A DNA stretch of 64,000 nucleotides from positions 120,556 through 184,555 of the forward strand of contig NZ_FNIR01000012.1 in NCBI RefSeq assembly GCF_900103975.1, given 5' to 3'. Shown piece after piece: positions 11,499-19,911 of this stretch. A model generated the notes under the pieces. The model did not search any database and was not told where the DNA came from. It was given only the letters and a program-made list of their open reading frames with translations. The position numbers were made by a program, and so were the translations under genes. The DNA comes from Klenkia soli. Lineage in GTDB: Bacteria > Actinomycetota > Actinomycetes > Mycobacteriales > Geodermatophilaceae. The first letter of the stretch is position 1. Every line of letters starts with the position of its first letter.

Positions 11499-13391
11499 TC
11501 AGGCCCGGGTGGCGGCGTCCGACACGGGGGCGGCGGCGAACTGCGTGCGGTACAGGTCGGCGTAGCGCTCCCCGCGCTCGATCAGCTCCTCGTGGGTGCC
11601 CTGCTCGACGATCCGGCCCTCGTCGAGCACCAGGATGAGGTCGGCACTGCGGATGGTGGACAGGCGGTGGGCGATGACCAGCGACGTGCGGCCGGTCAGC
11701 GCGGTGTCCAGCGCCTTCTGCACGGCGGCCTCGCTCTGGCTGTCCAGGTGCGCGGTCGCCTCGTCCAGGATGACGACGCCGGGGCCCTTCAGCAGCACGC
11801 GGGCGATGGCCAGCCGCTGCTTCTCCCCGCCCGACATGCGGTAGCCGCGGTCGCCGACGACGGTGTCCAGCCCGTCGGGGAGCGAGGCCACCAGGGCGGC
11901 GATCCGCGCCCCGGTCATCGCGGCCCACAGCTCGTCCTCGGTGGCCTCGGGCCGGGCGTAGACCAGGTTGGCCCGGATGGTGTCGTGGAACAGGTGGGCG
12001 TCCTGGCTGACCACGCCGATCGCGTCCCGCAACGATGCCGCCGTGGCCTGCCGGACGTCGAGCCCGCCCACGCGCACGGCGCCGGCGGTGACGTCGTAGA
12101 GCCGCGGGACCAGGTTGGCGACGGTCGACTTGCCGGCGCCGGAGAACCCGACGAGGGCGACCAGCTGGCCCGCCTCGGCCCGGAAGCTGACGTCGTGCAG
12201 CACCTCGGCCTGCTCGCCGTGCTCGGGCAGCGAGAGGTCCTCGAGGGAGGCCAGCGACACCTGCTCGGCCGTGGGGTAGCTGAACGAGACGTGGTCGAAC
12301 TCCACCGAGCGGTCACCTGCCGGCACCGGGCGGGCGTCGGGCGCCTCGTCGATCATCGGCGCGAGGTCGAGCACCTCGAAGACCCGGTCGAAGCTGACCA
12401 TCGCGCTCATGACGTCGACCCGGACGTTGGACAGCGCCGTCAGCGGCCCGTACAGCCGGGACAGCAGCAGCGCCAGGGAGACGACGGCGCCCGGCGTCAG
12501 CGAGCCGTCGAAGGCCAGCGACCCGCCCAGGCCGTAGACGAGCGCGGTGGCGAGCGCGGCGACGAGGGTGAGCGCGGTGAAGAACGTGCGGCCGTACATG
12601 GCCGACAGGACGCCGATGTCGCGCACCCGGGCGGCGCGGGCCCGGAAGGACTCGACCTCGGCCTCGGGCCGGCCGAACAGCTTGACCAGCAGCGCGCCGG
12701 CGACGTTGAACCGCTCGGTCATCGTGGCGTTCATCGAGGCGTTGAGGCCGTAGGACTCCCGGGTGATCTCCTGCAGCCGGGCCCCGATCCGCTTGGCCGG
12801 CAGCACGAACAGCGGGACCAGCACGATCGACAGCAGGGTGATCTGCCAGGACAGCGTGAGCATGACGCCCGCGGTGAGCACCAGGCCGATCGCGTTGGAG
12901 ACCACCCCCGAGAGCGTCGAGGTGAACGCCTGCTGGGCGCCGATCACGTCGTTGTTGAGCCGGCTGACCAGCGCGCCGGTCTGGGTGCGGGTGAAGAACG
13001 CGACCGGCATGCGCTGCACGTGGGCGAACACCCGGGCGCGCAGGTCGTAGATCACGCCCTCGCCGATGCGCGAGGAGTACCAGCGCTGCGCCAGCGAGCT
13101 GCCGGCGTCGACCAGCGCCAGCCCGGCGATCAGCAGCGCGATCCGCACGATGTCCCCGGCCGTGCCGGTCAGCCCGGCGATGCGGTTGACGATGTCGCCG
13201 GCCAGCAGCGGGGTGGCGACGCCGATGACCGCCGACAGCACCACCAGCGCCAGGAAGAACGTGAGATCGCGCCGGTAGGGCCCGGCCACGCCCAGGATGC
13301 GGCGGACGGTCCCCTTCGGGATCTCGCGGGCAGGGGTGGCGTCGCGGCGGAAGGACCGCATCGCGGCCATCGAGGTCATCGGTCCGTCCAC
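11499..13391 (-). CDS. ABC exporter, fused membrane and ATPase domains
   Basis: A 630-residue half-size ABC exporter. A six-helix type I membrane domain covers about residues 40-330, with the coupling segment RMPVAFFTRTQTGALVSRLNNDV. The ATPase domain follows, with Walker A GFSGAGKST (about 412-420), the Q-loop GVVSQDAHLFHDTIRANL, the signature MSGGEKQRLAIAR (about 517), Walker B VVILDEAT and the switch His in IAHRLSTI. It probably works as a homodimer exporting lipids, drugs or peptides; the substrate is unknown. GTG at 13389-13391 has GAGG 5 nt upstream; an ATG 12 nt further in is an alternative. It begins 7 nt after the enoyl-CoA hydratase stop, so the genes are co-transcribed. Confidence 0.92.
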   Translation of the reverse strand: MDGPMTSMAAMRSFRRDATPAREIPKGTVRRILGVAGPYRRDLTFFLALVVLSAVIGVATPLLAGDIVNRIAGLTGTAGDIVRIALLIAGLALVDAGSSLAQRWYSSRIGEGVIYDLRARVFAHVQRMPVAFFTRTQTGALVSRLNNDVIGAQQAFTSTLSGVVSNAIGLVLTAGVMLTLSWQITLLSIVLVPLFVLPAKRIGARLQEITRESYGLNASMNATMTERFNVAGALLVKLFGRPEAEVESFRARAARVRDIGVLSAMYGRTFFTALTLVAALATALVYGLGGSLAFDGSLTPGAVVSLALLLSRLYGPLTALSNVRVDVMSAMVSFDRVFEVLDLAPMIDEAPDARPVPAGDRSVEFDHVSFSYPTAEQVSLASLEDLSLPEHGEQAEVLHDVSFRAEAGQLVALVGFSGAGKSTVANLVPRLYDVTAGAVRVGGLDVRQATAASLRDAIGVVSQDAHLFHDTIRANLVYARPEATEDELWAAMTGARIAALVASLPDGLDTVVGDRGYRMSGGEKQRLAIARVLLKGPGVVILDEATAHLDSQSEAAVQKALDTALTGRTSLVIAHRLSTIRSADLILVLDEGRIVEQGTHEELIERGERYADLYRTQFAAAPVSDAATRA

Positions 13392-13398
13392 GACGACC

Positions 13399-14190
13399 TC
13401 AACCCGACGTCGACGTGCCCTGTTCCGCGAACGCGTGCAGCCGGCGGACCTGGGCGGCCCGCTCGGCGGCGTCCTGGCCCTCGGTGTCGGTCGCGGCGGC
13501 CCGCCGCACCAGGGCGGCGGTCTCGCGGCTGGCGCCGACGTCGGGGCCCAGGATCGCCCCCACCAGCTCGGTCACGGTGGTCTCGAGCGCGGCCGCCGGG
13601 ACGACGGCGTTGGCCAACCCGGTGGCGTGCGCCTCGGCCGCACCGATGCGCCGGCCGGTCAGGCACATCTCCAACGCGCGGCTGTAGCCGACGGCCTGCA
13701 CGAGCGTCGACGTGCCGGTGAGGTCGGGCACGAGCCCCAGCACGGCCTCGGGCAGCGAGAACGTGGCCTCCTCGGCGCACACCCGCAGGTCGCAGGCCAG
13801 CGCCAGCTGGGCGCCGGCGCCGATGGCGTGGCCCTGGACGACCGCGACCGAGACGACGCCCGGCCGGCGCAGCCAGCGGAAGCCGTCCTGGTAGCTGCGG
13901 ATGCGCTCCTGGGCGCCCTCGGGACCGAGACCGACGAGCTCGCCCAGGCCCCCGGGCAGCGACGGATCGGCGGAGAACAGCGACCGGTCCAACCCCGCCG
14001 AGAACGCCCGGCCCGCGCCGCGGACGACGACCACCCGGACCTCGTCGGGCAGCGTGGCGCCGATGTCGGCCAGGGCGTGCCAGGTGGCCGGGACCTGCGC
14101 GTTCAGCTGGTCGGCCCGGTCCAGGGTGACGGTGAGGACCGGGCCGTCCTGCGACGAGGTGACCCAGCCGCGGGCCGGGTCGCCGCTCAC
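13399..14190 (-). CDS. Enoyl-CoA hydratase/isomerase family protein
   Basis: A 263-residue crotonase-fold protein. The oxyanion-hole segments are AFSAGLDRS (about residues 62-70) and GHAIGAGAQLALACD (120-134). Comparing with rat enoyl-CoA hydratase, the first catalytic glutamate is replaced by Gln128 while the second is kept as Glu148, so it may be an isomerase or another crotonase rather than a standard hydratase. M. tuberculosis EchA12 occupies the equivalent position. The GTG start overlaps the upstream HTH stop (GTGA), and the exporter gene follows 7 nt downstream. Cytoplasmic. Confidence 0.88.
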   Translation of the reverse strand: MSGDPARGWVTSSQDGPVLTVTLDRADQLNAQVPATWHALADIGATLPDEVRVVVVRGAGRAFSAGLDRSLFSADPSLPGGLGELVGLGPEGAQERIRSYQDGFRWLRRPGVVSVAVVQGHAIGAGAQLALACDLRVCAEEATFSLPEAVLGLVPDLTGTSTLVQAVGYSRALEMCLTGRRIGAAEAHATGLANAVVPAAALETTVTELVGAILGPDVGASRETAALVRRAAATDTEGQDAAERAAQVRRLHAFAEQGTSTSG

Positions 14191-14435
14191 TTCTTCGCGT
14201 CGGGGGTGCTGGGCCGGTTGGCGCCGCCGCGGCTGCGCAGGGTGGCCCCGTTCTCGCTGAGCAGGCGGTGCACGAATCCGTAGGAGCGCCCGGTCTCGGC
14301 GGCCAGCACGCGGATGCTGTCGCCCTTGTCGTAGCGCTTGCGCAGCTCGTCGGCGAGCGTGCTGCGGTCGTCGCCGGTGATCCGCTTGCCCTTGGTCAGG
14401 TCAGCGGTGCCGTCGGCTGCGTTCGAGTCGGCCAT
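14187..14435 (-). CDS. Small helix-turn-helix protein
   Basis: An 82-residue protein conserved in actinobacteria. A basic N-terminal region is followed by a predicted helix-turn-helix in ELRKRYDKGDSIRVLAAETG and the invariant-looking segment GRSYGFVHRLLSENG, then a Gly/Arg tail. It probably binds DNA, but no target is known. A similar small gene (annotated as a possible regulator) lies at this position in M. tuberculosis (Rv1473A, from memory). The ATG has a strong GGAGGGG 4 nt upstream. It is first in a three-gene operon with the enoyl-CoA hydratase and the exporter. Confidence 0.8.
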   Translation of the reverse strand: MADSNAADGTADLTKGKRITGDDRSTLADELRKRYDKGDSIRVLAAETGRSYGFVHRLLSENGATLRSRGGANRPSTPDAKK

Positions 14436-14536
14436 GACTCCCCTCCGTGCCAGCGTCCACCCCGGCTGCGCCGAGGTCCCCCACTGGTCGCCTGGACCGC
14501 CGTCCCGGTGACGTCGGCCTCAGACCGAATGATCAC

Positions 14537-14562
14537 CCAGGCGCGCGACCGCCGCGCGCTGG
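14537..14562 (-). terminator. Hairpin after ABC-F gene
   Basis: CCAGGCGCGCG and CGCGCGCTGG pair with one bulged G around a short loop, 2 nt downstream of the ABC-F stop codon on the minus strand. The remaining ~100 nt to the HTH start carry that gene's leader; no clear -10 was seen. Confidence 0.5.
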
Positions 14563-14564
14563 AA

Positions 14565-16166
14565 CTACGCGAGCTCGACGAGCTCGGCGAAGTCGGCCGA
14601 CCAGGTGTCCTCGGTGCCGTCGGGCAGCAGGATCACCTTGTCGGGGTCCAGCGCGGTGACGGCACCCTCGTCGTGCGTGACCAGCACGATCGCGCCCTGG
14701 TAGGTGCGCAGCGCCTCGAGCACCTGCTCGCGGCTGGCGGGGTCGAGGTTGTTGGTGGGCTCGTCGAGGAGCAGCACGTTCGCCGCCGAGCAGACCAGCG
14801 CGGCCATGGCCAGCCGGGTCTTCTCACCGCCGGACAGCGTGCCGGCCCGCTGGTCGACCGCCTCGCCGGAGAACAGGAACGCGCCGAGGATGCGGCGCAG
14901 CTCGGTGTCGGTCTGGTCGGGGGCGGCCGAGCGCATGACCTCCAGCAGCGAGCGGTCCATGTCCAGGGTCTCGTGCTCCTGGGCGTAGTAGCCCAGCCGC
15001 AGCCCGTGCCCGGGCTTGACCTCGCCGGTGTCGGGGGTCTCGGTGCCGGCCAGCATGCGCAGCAGGGTCGTCTTGCCGGCACCGTTCAGGCCGAGCACGA
15101 CGACCCGGGTGCCGCGGTCGATGGCCAGGTCCACCCCGGTGAAGATCTCCAGCGACCCGTAGGACTTCGAGAGCCGCTCGGCGGTCAGCGGGGTCTTGCC
15201 GCAGGGGGCGGGGGTCGGGAAGCGCAGCTTGGCCACCCGGTCCTGCACCCGCACCTGCTCCAGGCCCGCAGCCAGGCGCTGCGCGCGCTTGTCCATGGAC
15301 TGCGCGGCCTTGGCCTTGGTGGCCTTGGCCCGCATCTTGTCCGCCTGCGCGGTGAGCGCGCCGATCTTCTTCTCGGCGTTGGCCCGCTCGGAGCGGCGGC
15401 GGCGCTCGTCGGTCTCGCGCGCCTCCAGGTACCGCTTCCAGCCCAGGTTGTAGACGTCGACCGTGGCCCGGTTGGCGTCGAGGTGCCAGACCTTGTTGAC
15501 GACGGCGGCCAGCAGCTCGACGTCGTGGCTGATCACGATGAGCCCGCTGCGGTGGCTGGCCAGGAAGCTCTTCAGCCAGGCGATGGAGTCGGCGTCCAGG
15601 TGGTTGGTGGGCTCGTCGAGCAGCAGCGTCTCGGCGTCGGAGAACAGGATGCGGGCCAGCTCGACGCGGCGGCGCTGACCACCGGACAGCGTGCTCAGCG
15701 GCTGGGCGAGCACCCGGTCGGGCAGGCCGAGGTTGGTGCAGATGCGGGCGGCGTCGGACTCGGCGGCGTACCCGCCCATGGCGGCGAACTGGTCCTCGAG
15801 CCGGCCGTAGCGGCGCACGGCCTTGTCCCGCTCGGCGTCGTCGGCGGGCTCGGCCATCGCGATCTGGGCCTTGGTGAGCTTGGCCTTGAGCTCGTCGAGG
15901 CCCCGCCCGGAGAGCACCCGGTCGCTGGCGGTGATGGACAGGTCGCCGCTGCGGGGGTCCTGCGGCAGGTAGCCCAGCTCGCCGACCTGGTCGACCGAGC
16001 CGGCGTGCGGCACCCGCTCACCGGCCAGCGTGGTCAGCGTGGTGGTCTTGCCGGCGCCGTTGCGCCCGACCAGCCCGATCCGGTCACCGGGCTGCACCCG
16101 CAGGTTCGCATCGCTGATCAGGATGCGGGCGCCTGCGCGCAGCTCGAGTCCGGTGGTCGTGATCAC
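14565..16166 (-). CDS. ABC-F family ATPase (Rv1473-like)
   Basis: A 533-residue soluble protein with two ABC ATPase domains and no membrane segments. Domain 1 has Walker A GRNGAGKTT (about 34-42), LSGGQRRRVELAR and LLLDEPTNHLD. The linker is Lys/Arg-rich (about 240-310). Domain 2 has GLNGAGKTT, LSGGEKTRLAMA and LLLDEPTNNLD. ABC-F proteins bind the ribosome and rescue or protect translation; some confer macrolide resistance. The sequence closely resembles M. tuberculosis Rv1473 as I recall it. The GTG start lacks a ribosome binding site but follows a TACCAT -10 element by 7 nt, so translation is probably leaderless. Confidence 0.9.
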   Translation of the reverse strand: MITTTGLELRAGARILISDANLRVQPGDRIGLVGRNGAGKTTTLTTLAGERVPHAGSVDQVGELGYLPQDPRSGDLSITASDRVLSGRGLDELKAKLTKAQIAMAEPADDAERDKAVRRYGRLEDQFAAMGGYAAESDAARICTNLGLPDRVLAQPLSTLSGGQRRRVELARILFSDAETLLLDEPTNHLDADSIAWLKSFLASHRSGLIVISHDVELLAAVVNKVWHLDANRATVDVYNLGWKRYLEARETDERRRRSERANAEKKIGALTAQADKMRAKATKAKAAQSMDKRAQRLAAGLEQVRVQDRVAKLRFPTPAPCGKTPLTAERLSKSYGSLEIFTGVDLAIDRGTRVVVLGLNGAGKTTLLRMLAGTETPDTGEVKPGHGLRLGYYAQEHETLDMDRSLLEVMRSAAPDQTDTELRRILGAFLFSGEAVDQRAGTLSGGEKTRLAMAALVCSAANVLLLDEPTNNLDPASREQVLEALRTYQGAIVLVTHDEGAVTALDPDKVILLPDGTEDTWSADFAELVELA

Positions 16167-16173
16167 CGCGTCG

Positions 16174-16179
16174 ATGGTA
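16174..16179 (-). promoter_or_regulatory. -10 element (TACCAT) of ABC-F gene, leaderless
   Basis: TACCAT on the minus strand ends 7 nt before GTG (16164-16166); there is no Shine-Dalgarno. The remaining intergenic sequence to 16238 shows nothing else. Confidence 0.55.
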
Positions 16180-16238
16180 CCGGCGCGGACCCGCCGGTCC
16201 GAGGGTTGGCCGGGGTGACGTCGGCGGCACTCCCGGGG

Positions 16239-17756
16239 TCAGCCGCGCACGGGGCTGCGCAGGTCGGCCAGCGCACCGGCCCGCAGCGGCGCCGTGACCC
16301 ACCGGGCTCGGGCGCTGCCGCTGGCGGCCTCGCCGGTGACCACCAGGCGGTGCGGGGTCTGCAGGAACCGCACCTCGACGCGCAGCGACTCCCGGCCGGC
16401 CGCCGCGGCCCACCCGCCGACCACCGCCACGGGCACGACCCCGCCCCCGGCGACCGGCACGTCGGTCAGCGCCCACTCCCCCGCCCCGATCCGGGCGTCC
16501 AGCTCCCAGCCGGGCTCGCGGACCAGCAGGTACCAGCCGTCCGCGCGCTGCACGACCCGCACGTCCTGCACGGCGGGCTCGCCCGGGCGGGGCCGCGGGG
16601 AGGGCGTGAGAAGGACGCCGTCCCACGCCCCGGCGTCCCGCGGGTCGGGGGCACCCGGCGCCCGCGGGACCGCCAGGGCGGCCAGTCGGGCGGCGAGCTC
16701 GTCGTCGGCACCGTCAACAGCACCGTCGTCGGCACCGCCGTCGCCCAGCGCGGGCAGCAGGTGGGTCCAGACCGCCGCGAGGACGGCCTGCATGTCGGGG
16801 GTGTCGCAGGTGATCGCGAGGACGGCGTCCTGGTCGGGCAGCACCACGCAGAACTGGCCGTAGGCGCCGTCGCCGCGGTAGCCGTGCCGCTGGGTCCAGA
16901 ACTGGAACCCGTAGCCCTGGCGCCAGTCGACCTCCTCCTGGTGCGGCGTGGCCACGTGCGGGCGCACGGCCTCGTCCACCCAGGCCGCGGGCAGCAGCTG
17001 CCGGCCCTCCCACGCGCCGCGCTGCAGGTGCAGCAGGCCCAGCTTGGCGACGGCGTCGGTGGTGGCGTGCAGCCCGGTGAAACCCAGGTCGCGCCCGGCC
17101 GGGTGCTGCTGCCAGCCGAACGCGTCCGACGCCTGCACCCCGAGCGGCTCGAGCAACCGGGGCCGGAGGTAGTCCAGCAGCGTCTGGCCGGTCACCCGCT
17201 GGACAGCGGCGGCCACCCCGTAGGTGCAGGGCTGGTTGTAGGCGAACACGCTGCCCGGGTCGCGGTCGGGTTCGATTCCGAGGAACCCGCGCAGCGGCTC
17301 GTCGCGGTCGGCCCGCACCGCGTCGTCCCAGGTCTCGGCCAGGTGGCCGCTGCTCATCGTCACCAGGTCGCGCAGCCGCAGCCCGGCCGCCCGCTCGCCG
17401 GTCGCCGCGTCGGCCAGCTCCGGGAGCACGTCGACCAGCCGATCCTCCAGGGACAGCAGGCCCTCGGCGACCGCGAACCCCAGCGCGGTGGCGGTGAAGG
17501 ACTTGGACAGGCTGTAGAGCAGGTGCGGCTGCGCCGCGGTGAACGGTGCCCACCACCCCTGGGCGACCACGTGCCCGTGCCGCACCAGCACCACGCTGTG
17601 CGGGTCGACCAGGGGGTGCGCCTCGAGGGCGTCGAGGAGGCCCAGGACACCGCGGGCGTCGACCCCCTGCGCCGAGGGCGTCGACCGCGGGAGCGGTCGG
17701 TGCCGCGGGTCGGGCTGCGGGTCGGGCTGCGGGTCGGGCTGCGGGCTGCCGGTCAC
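16239..17756 (-). CDS. Serine hydrolase, class C beta-lactamase/penicillin-binding fold
   Basis: A 505-residue protein of the beta-lactamase-related group. The nucleophile motif SLSK (SxxK, residues 82-85) follows LLY, and a FAYNQPCTYG segment resembles the YxN motif. A C-terminal beta-rich domain of ~130 residues follows the catalytic domain. No signal peptide is apparent, so it may be a cytoplasmic esterase or D-aminopeptidase-like enzyme; the substrate is unknown. The N-terminus contains a QPDP repeat from a 12-bp DNA repeat. GTG at 17754-17756 is chosen because TAGCGT lies 8 nt upstream; GTG at 17760-17762 is the alternative. It is divergent from the membrane-protein gene, with only 54 bp between them. 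Confidence 0.85.
   Translation of the reverse strand: MTGSPQPDPQPDPQPDPRHRPLPRSTPSAQGVDARGVLGLLDALEAHPLVDPHSVVLVRHGHVVAQGWWAPFTAAQPHLLYSLSKSFTATALGFAVAEGLLSLEDRLVDVLPELADAATGERAAGLRLRDLVTMSSGHLAETWDDAVRADRDEPLRGFLGIEPDRDPGSVFAYNQPCTYGVAAAVQRVTGQTLLDYLRPRLLEPLGVQASDAFGWQQHPAGRDLGFTGLHATTDAVAKLGLLHLQRGAWEGRQLLPAAWVDEAVRPHVATPHQEEVDWRQGYGFQFWTQRHGYRGDGAYGQFCVVLPDQDAVLAITCDTPDMQAVLAAVWTHLLPALGDGGADDGAVDGADDELAARLAALAVPRAPGAPDPRDAGAWDGVLLTPSPRPRPGEPAVQDVRVVQRADGWYLLVREPGWELDARIGAGEWALTDVPVAGGGVVPVAVVGGWAAAAGRESLRVEVRFLQTPHRLVVTGEAASGSARARWVTAPLRAGALADLRSPVRG
17707..17742. repeat. 12-bp tandem repeat, three perfect copies
   Basis: GGGTCGGGCTGC occurs three times in tandem and encodes QPDP repeats at the N-terminus of the serine hydrolase. 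Copy-number change would not break the frame. Confidence 0.9.
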
Positions 17757-17764
17757 GGACACCG

Positions 17765-17770
17765 ACGCTA
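17765..17770 (-). promoter_or_regulatory. -10 element (TAGCGT) of serine hydrolase gene
   Basis: TAGCGT on the minus strand ends 8 nt before GTG 17754-17756 and 2 nt before the alternative GTG 17760-17762, which favours the downstream start for leaderless initiation. Confidence 0.5.
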
Positions 17771-17798
17771 GCCCCTGCCCGCGGACCCCCCTCCCGCC

Positions 17799-17804
17799 TA
17801 CCGT
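17799..17804 (+). promoter_or_regulatory. -10 element (TACCGT) of membrane-protein gene
   Basis: TACCGT ends 6 nt before GTG 17811-17813; no ribosome binding site. It faces the serine hydrolase promoter back to back, with the two -10 elements about 28 bp apart. Confidence 0.55.
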
Positions 17805-17810
17805 GGCCCC

Positions 17811-19898
17811 GTGGAGGCGCGGGCGGAGACGGCGGAGTACCCGCCGCCGGTCGCGGGCGGCTACCCGCCCCCGGTCGGACCGGCGTCGCTGGCCGACCGG
17901 CTCACCCCGCAGCAGCTGCTGCTGGGGGCCGGGGTGGTCGCCGTCCTCGGCACGGCGCTGTCGGCCTTCACCGTCGGCACACCGGTGGGTGTCGTGGCGG
18001 TCTCGGCGCTGCTGCTGGTGGCCGGTGGGCTGGCCGTGCTGGCCGGCCACGTGGGCAGCCGGACGGCCGGCGAGGCCCTCGCGCTGGGCGCGGTGGCCGC
18101 CGCCGGCACCCTCGTCGCGGTCGGCGCCGCGACCGCCCCGCGGCCCGCGCTGGCCGCCGGCACGCTGGCCGCGTTCGTGGCCGCGGCGGCCGCCGCCCTG
18201 CGGCTGGTCGGCCCGGAGCTGCGCACCTGGCCGGTCGCCTCCTGGGTCGCGCTGCAGGTCACGGTGCTGGTCGTCGTCCGGTCCGGCGCGGTGCCGGCGC
18301 CGCTGCTCCCCGGCGTCCTGCTGGGGACGGCGTCGCTCGGGCTGGCCATCGCCTGGCTGGGCGAGGGCACCGGGCACGGGCCGGTGAGCCGGTCGGGGCT
18401 GCTGCTCTCGGTGCCGTGGTGGGCCGCCGGGGTGTGGATCGTCGAACGGGCTGCCTGGGCCGGAGAAGGCCCGGTGCTCGCGGCCGCCCTCGGGGTCGGC
18501 GCAGGACTGGGACTGCTGGTCACCACCCACCACCGGGTGCCCGACCTGCCCGGCCCGCCCGCCGGGGTGCCCGTGCTGGCCGGGCTCACCGCCGGCTCCG
18601 TGCTGGCCGGGGCGGCGGCGTCCTCGGGCCCGGACTGGGTGCTCGGCTCGGGGTTCGTCGGGCTGGGCCTGGCCGCGGTGGTCGCCGTGGCGGCCGCGCG
18701 GGGCCCCGAGTGGGTGCCCCGCGACGCCGGGCTGACCGCCGCGGTGACCCTGACCGGTTTGGCCGCCGTCGGCACGGGGCGGGCCGGTCGCTGGGGTGAC
18801 CTCGGCCTGCTGCTGGTCACCACCGCCGCGGCCGCCGTCCTGCTGTCGGTGCGCGACCGGGACTCCCGGCCCTCCGCGGCGCCGATCGCGGTGGGCGCGG
18901 GAGCGCTCGCCGTCCTCGCGCTGGCGTCCGGCGGCCCGCTGCCCGCCGCGGGGGTCGGCGCGGCGCTGGTGGCCGTCGCGGTCACCGCACTGGCCCAGGC
19001 CGTGGTGCTGGCCGTGGTGCTGCCCCGCCGGGCCGGCGACCGGGTCCGCCGCTGGGTGCTCGCCCGGGTCGGCCGGGCCGACCCGGGCGTCCCGCGCGGG
19101 CCGGTCACCGACGTGCGCGACGCCTTCGCGCCGGTCGACACCGGCCGGGCCGCCGTACCGGTGGAGGAGCCCGACCCCGTGGTGCCGCTGGAGGAGCCCG
19201 CGGACTCCCCGGACGAGAAGGCCGCCACCTCCACCGCCGGCACCGGCACCGTCGTCGGGCTGCTGGGGGTCGCGACGGCGGCCGCCGCGGGGGCGTGGGG
19301 GGTGACCGCGGCACTGCTCGCCGTCCTCGGGCTGGCCCTCATGGGCCACGGCGACGTCACCCGCGGGACACGGCTGCCCGGGGTGCCCCTGGACGAGCAG
19401 GAGGTGCGCGGCCGCGGCACCCGCACCCTCGGCGGCCTGGCCCTCGTCGCCGCCTGCGCCGTGGGGGCCGCACAGCTGGGCTGGGGTGCTCCCGAGGTCG
19501 TGACGGTGCCGGGCGGGCTGGTGCTGCTGGCCGGCCGGTGGCGGTCGCTGGCGCACGGTCCCTCGCAGCGCACCTGGGGGCCGGGGCTGGCCGTCGCGCT
19601 GCTGCCGTCGGTGTTGCTGACGGTGCTCGACCCCACCCCGCTGCGCCAGGTCCTCGCCCTGGTGGCCGCGCTCGTCCTCGTGCTGACCGGGCTCGGCTGG
19701 GCGGTGCGGGCGCCCTTCGTCCTCGGCCTGGTGGGTGTGCTGGGCGTGACGGCCGGCTGGCTGCTCGACGGGGCGCCGACGGGGTGGGTGGTCGTGCTCG
19801 GTGTCGTCGGGGCGGTGCTGGTCGGGGTGGGCACGGTCCGCGAACGGCAGCGCCGGCGGGGGGACCCGGTGCCCGCCCGGCTGCGGTCGTTGCGGTGA
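17811..19898 (+). CDS. Large polytopic membrane protein (SCO7613 C-terminal-like)
   Basis: A 695-residue protein made almost entirely of hydrophobic Ala/Val/Leu/Gly segments, about 18-20 predicted transmembrane helices. A short Pro-rich cytoplasmic N-terminus (YPPPV repeated) leads into LTPQQLLLGAGVVAVLGTAL, which resembles actinobacterial proteins annotated with an SCO7613 C-terminal domain. A charged, acidic loop at about residues 435-475 divides it into two membrane halves. The C-terminus is basic (RERQRRRG). Function is unknown; no transport motif is visible. It is transcribed alone and ends 13 bp from the convergent GNAT gene. Confidence 0.75.
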   Translation: MEARAETAEYPPPVAGGYPPPVGPASLADRLTPQQLLLGAGVVAVLGTALSAFTVGTPVGVVAVSALLLVAGGLAVLAGHVGSRTAGEALALGAVAAAGTLVAVGAATAPRPALAAGTLAAFVAAAAAALRLVGPELRTWPVASWVALQVTVLVVVRSGAVPAPLLPGVLLGTASLGLAIAWLGEGTGHGPVSRSGLLLSVPWWAAGVWIVERAAWAGEGPVLAAALGVGAGLGLLVTTHHRVPDLPGPPAGVPVLAGLTAGSVLAGAAASSGPDWVLGSGFVGLGLAAVVAVAAARGPEWVPRDAGLTAAVTLTGLAAVGTGRAGRWGDLGLLLVTTAAAAVLLSVRDRDSRPSAAPIAVGAGALAVLALASGGPLPAAGVGAALVAVAVTALAQAVVLAVVLPRRAGDRVRRWVLARVGRADPGVPRGPVTDVRDAFAPVDTGRAAVPVEEPDPVVPLEEPADSPDEKAATSTAGTGTVVGLLGVATAAAAGAWGVTAALLAVLGLALMGHGDVTRGTRLPGVPLDEQEVRGRGTRTLGGLALVAACAVGAAQLGWGAPEVVTVPGGLVLLAGRWRSLAHGPSQRTWGPGLAVALLPSVLLTVLDPTPLRQVLALVAALVLVLTGLGWAVRAPFVLGLVGVLGVTAGWLLDGAPTGWVVVLGVVGAVLVGVGTVRERQRRRGDPVPARLRSLR

Positions 19899-19911
19899 CC
19901 CGACCCCGCCG

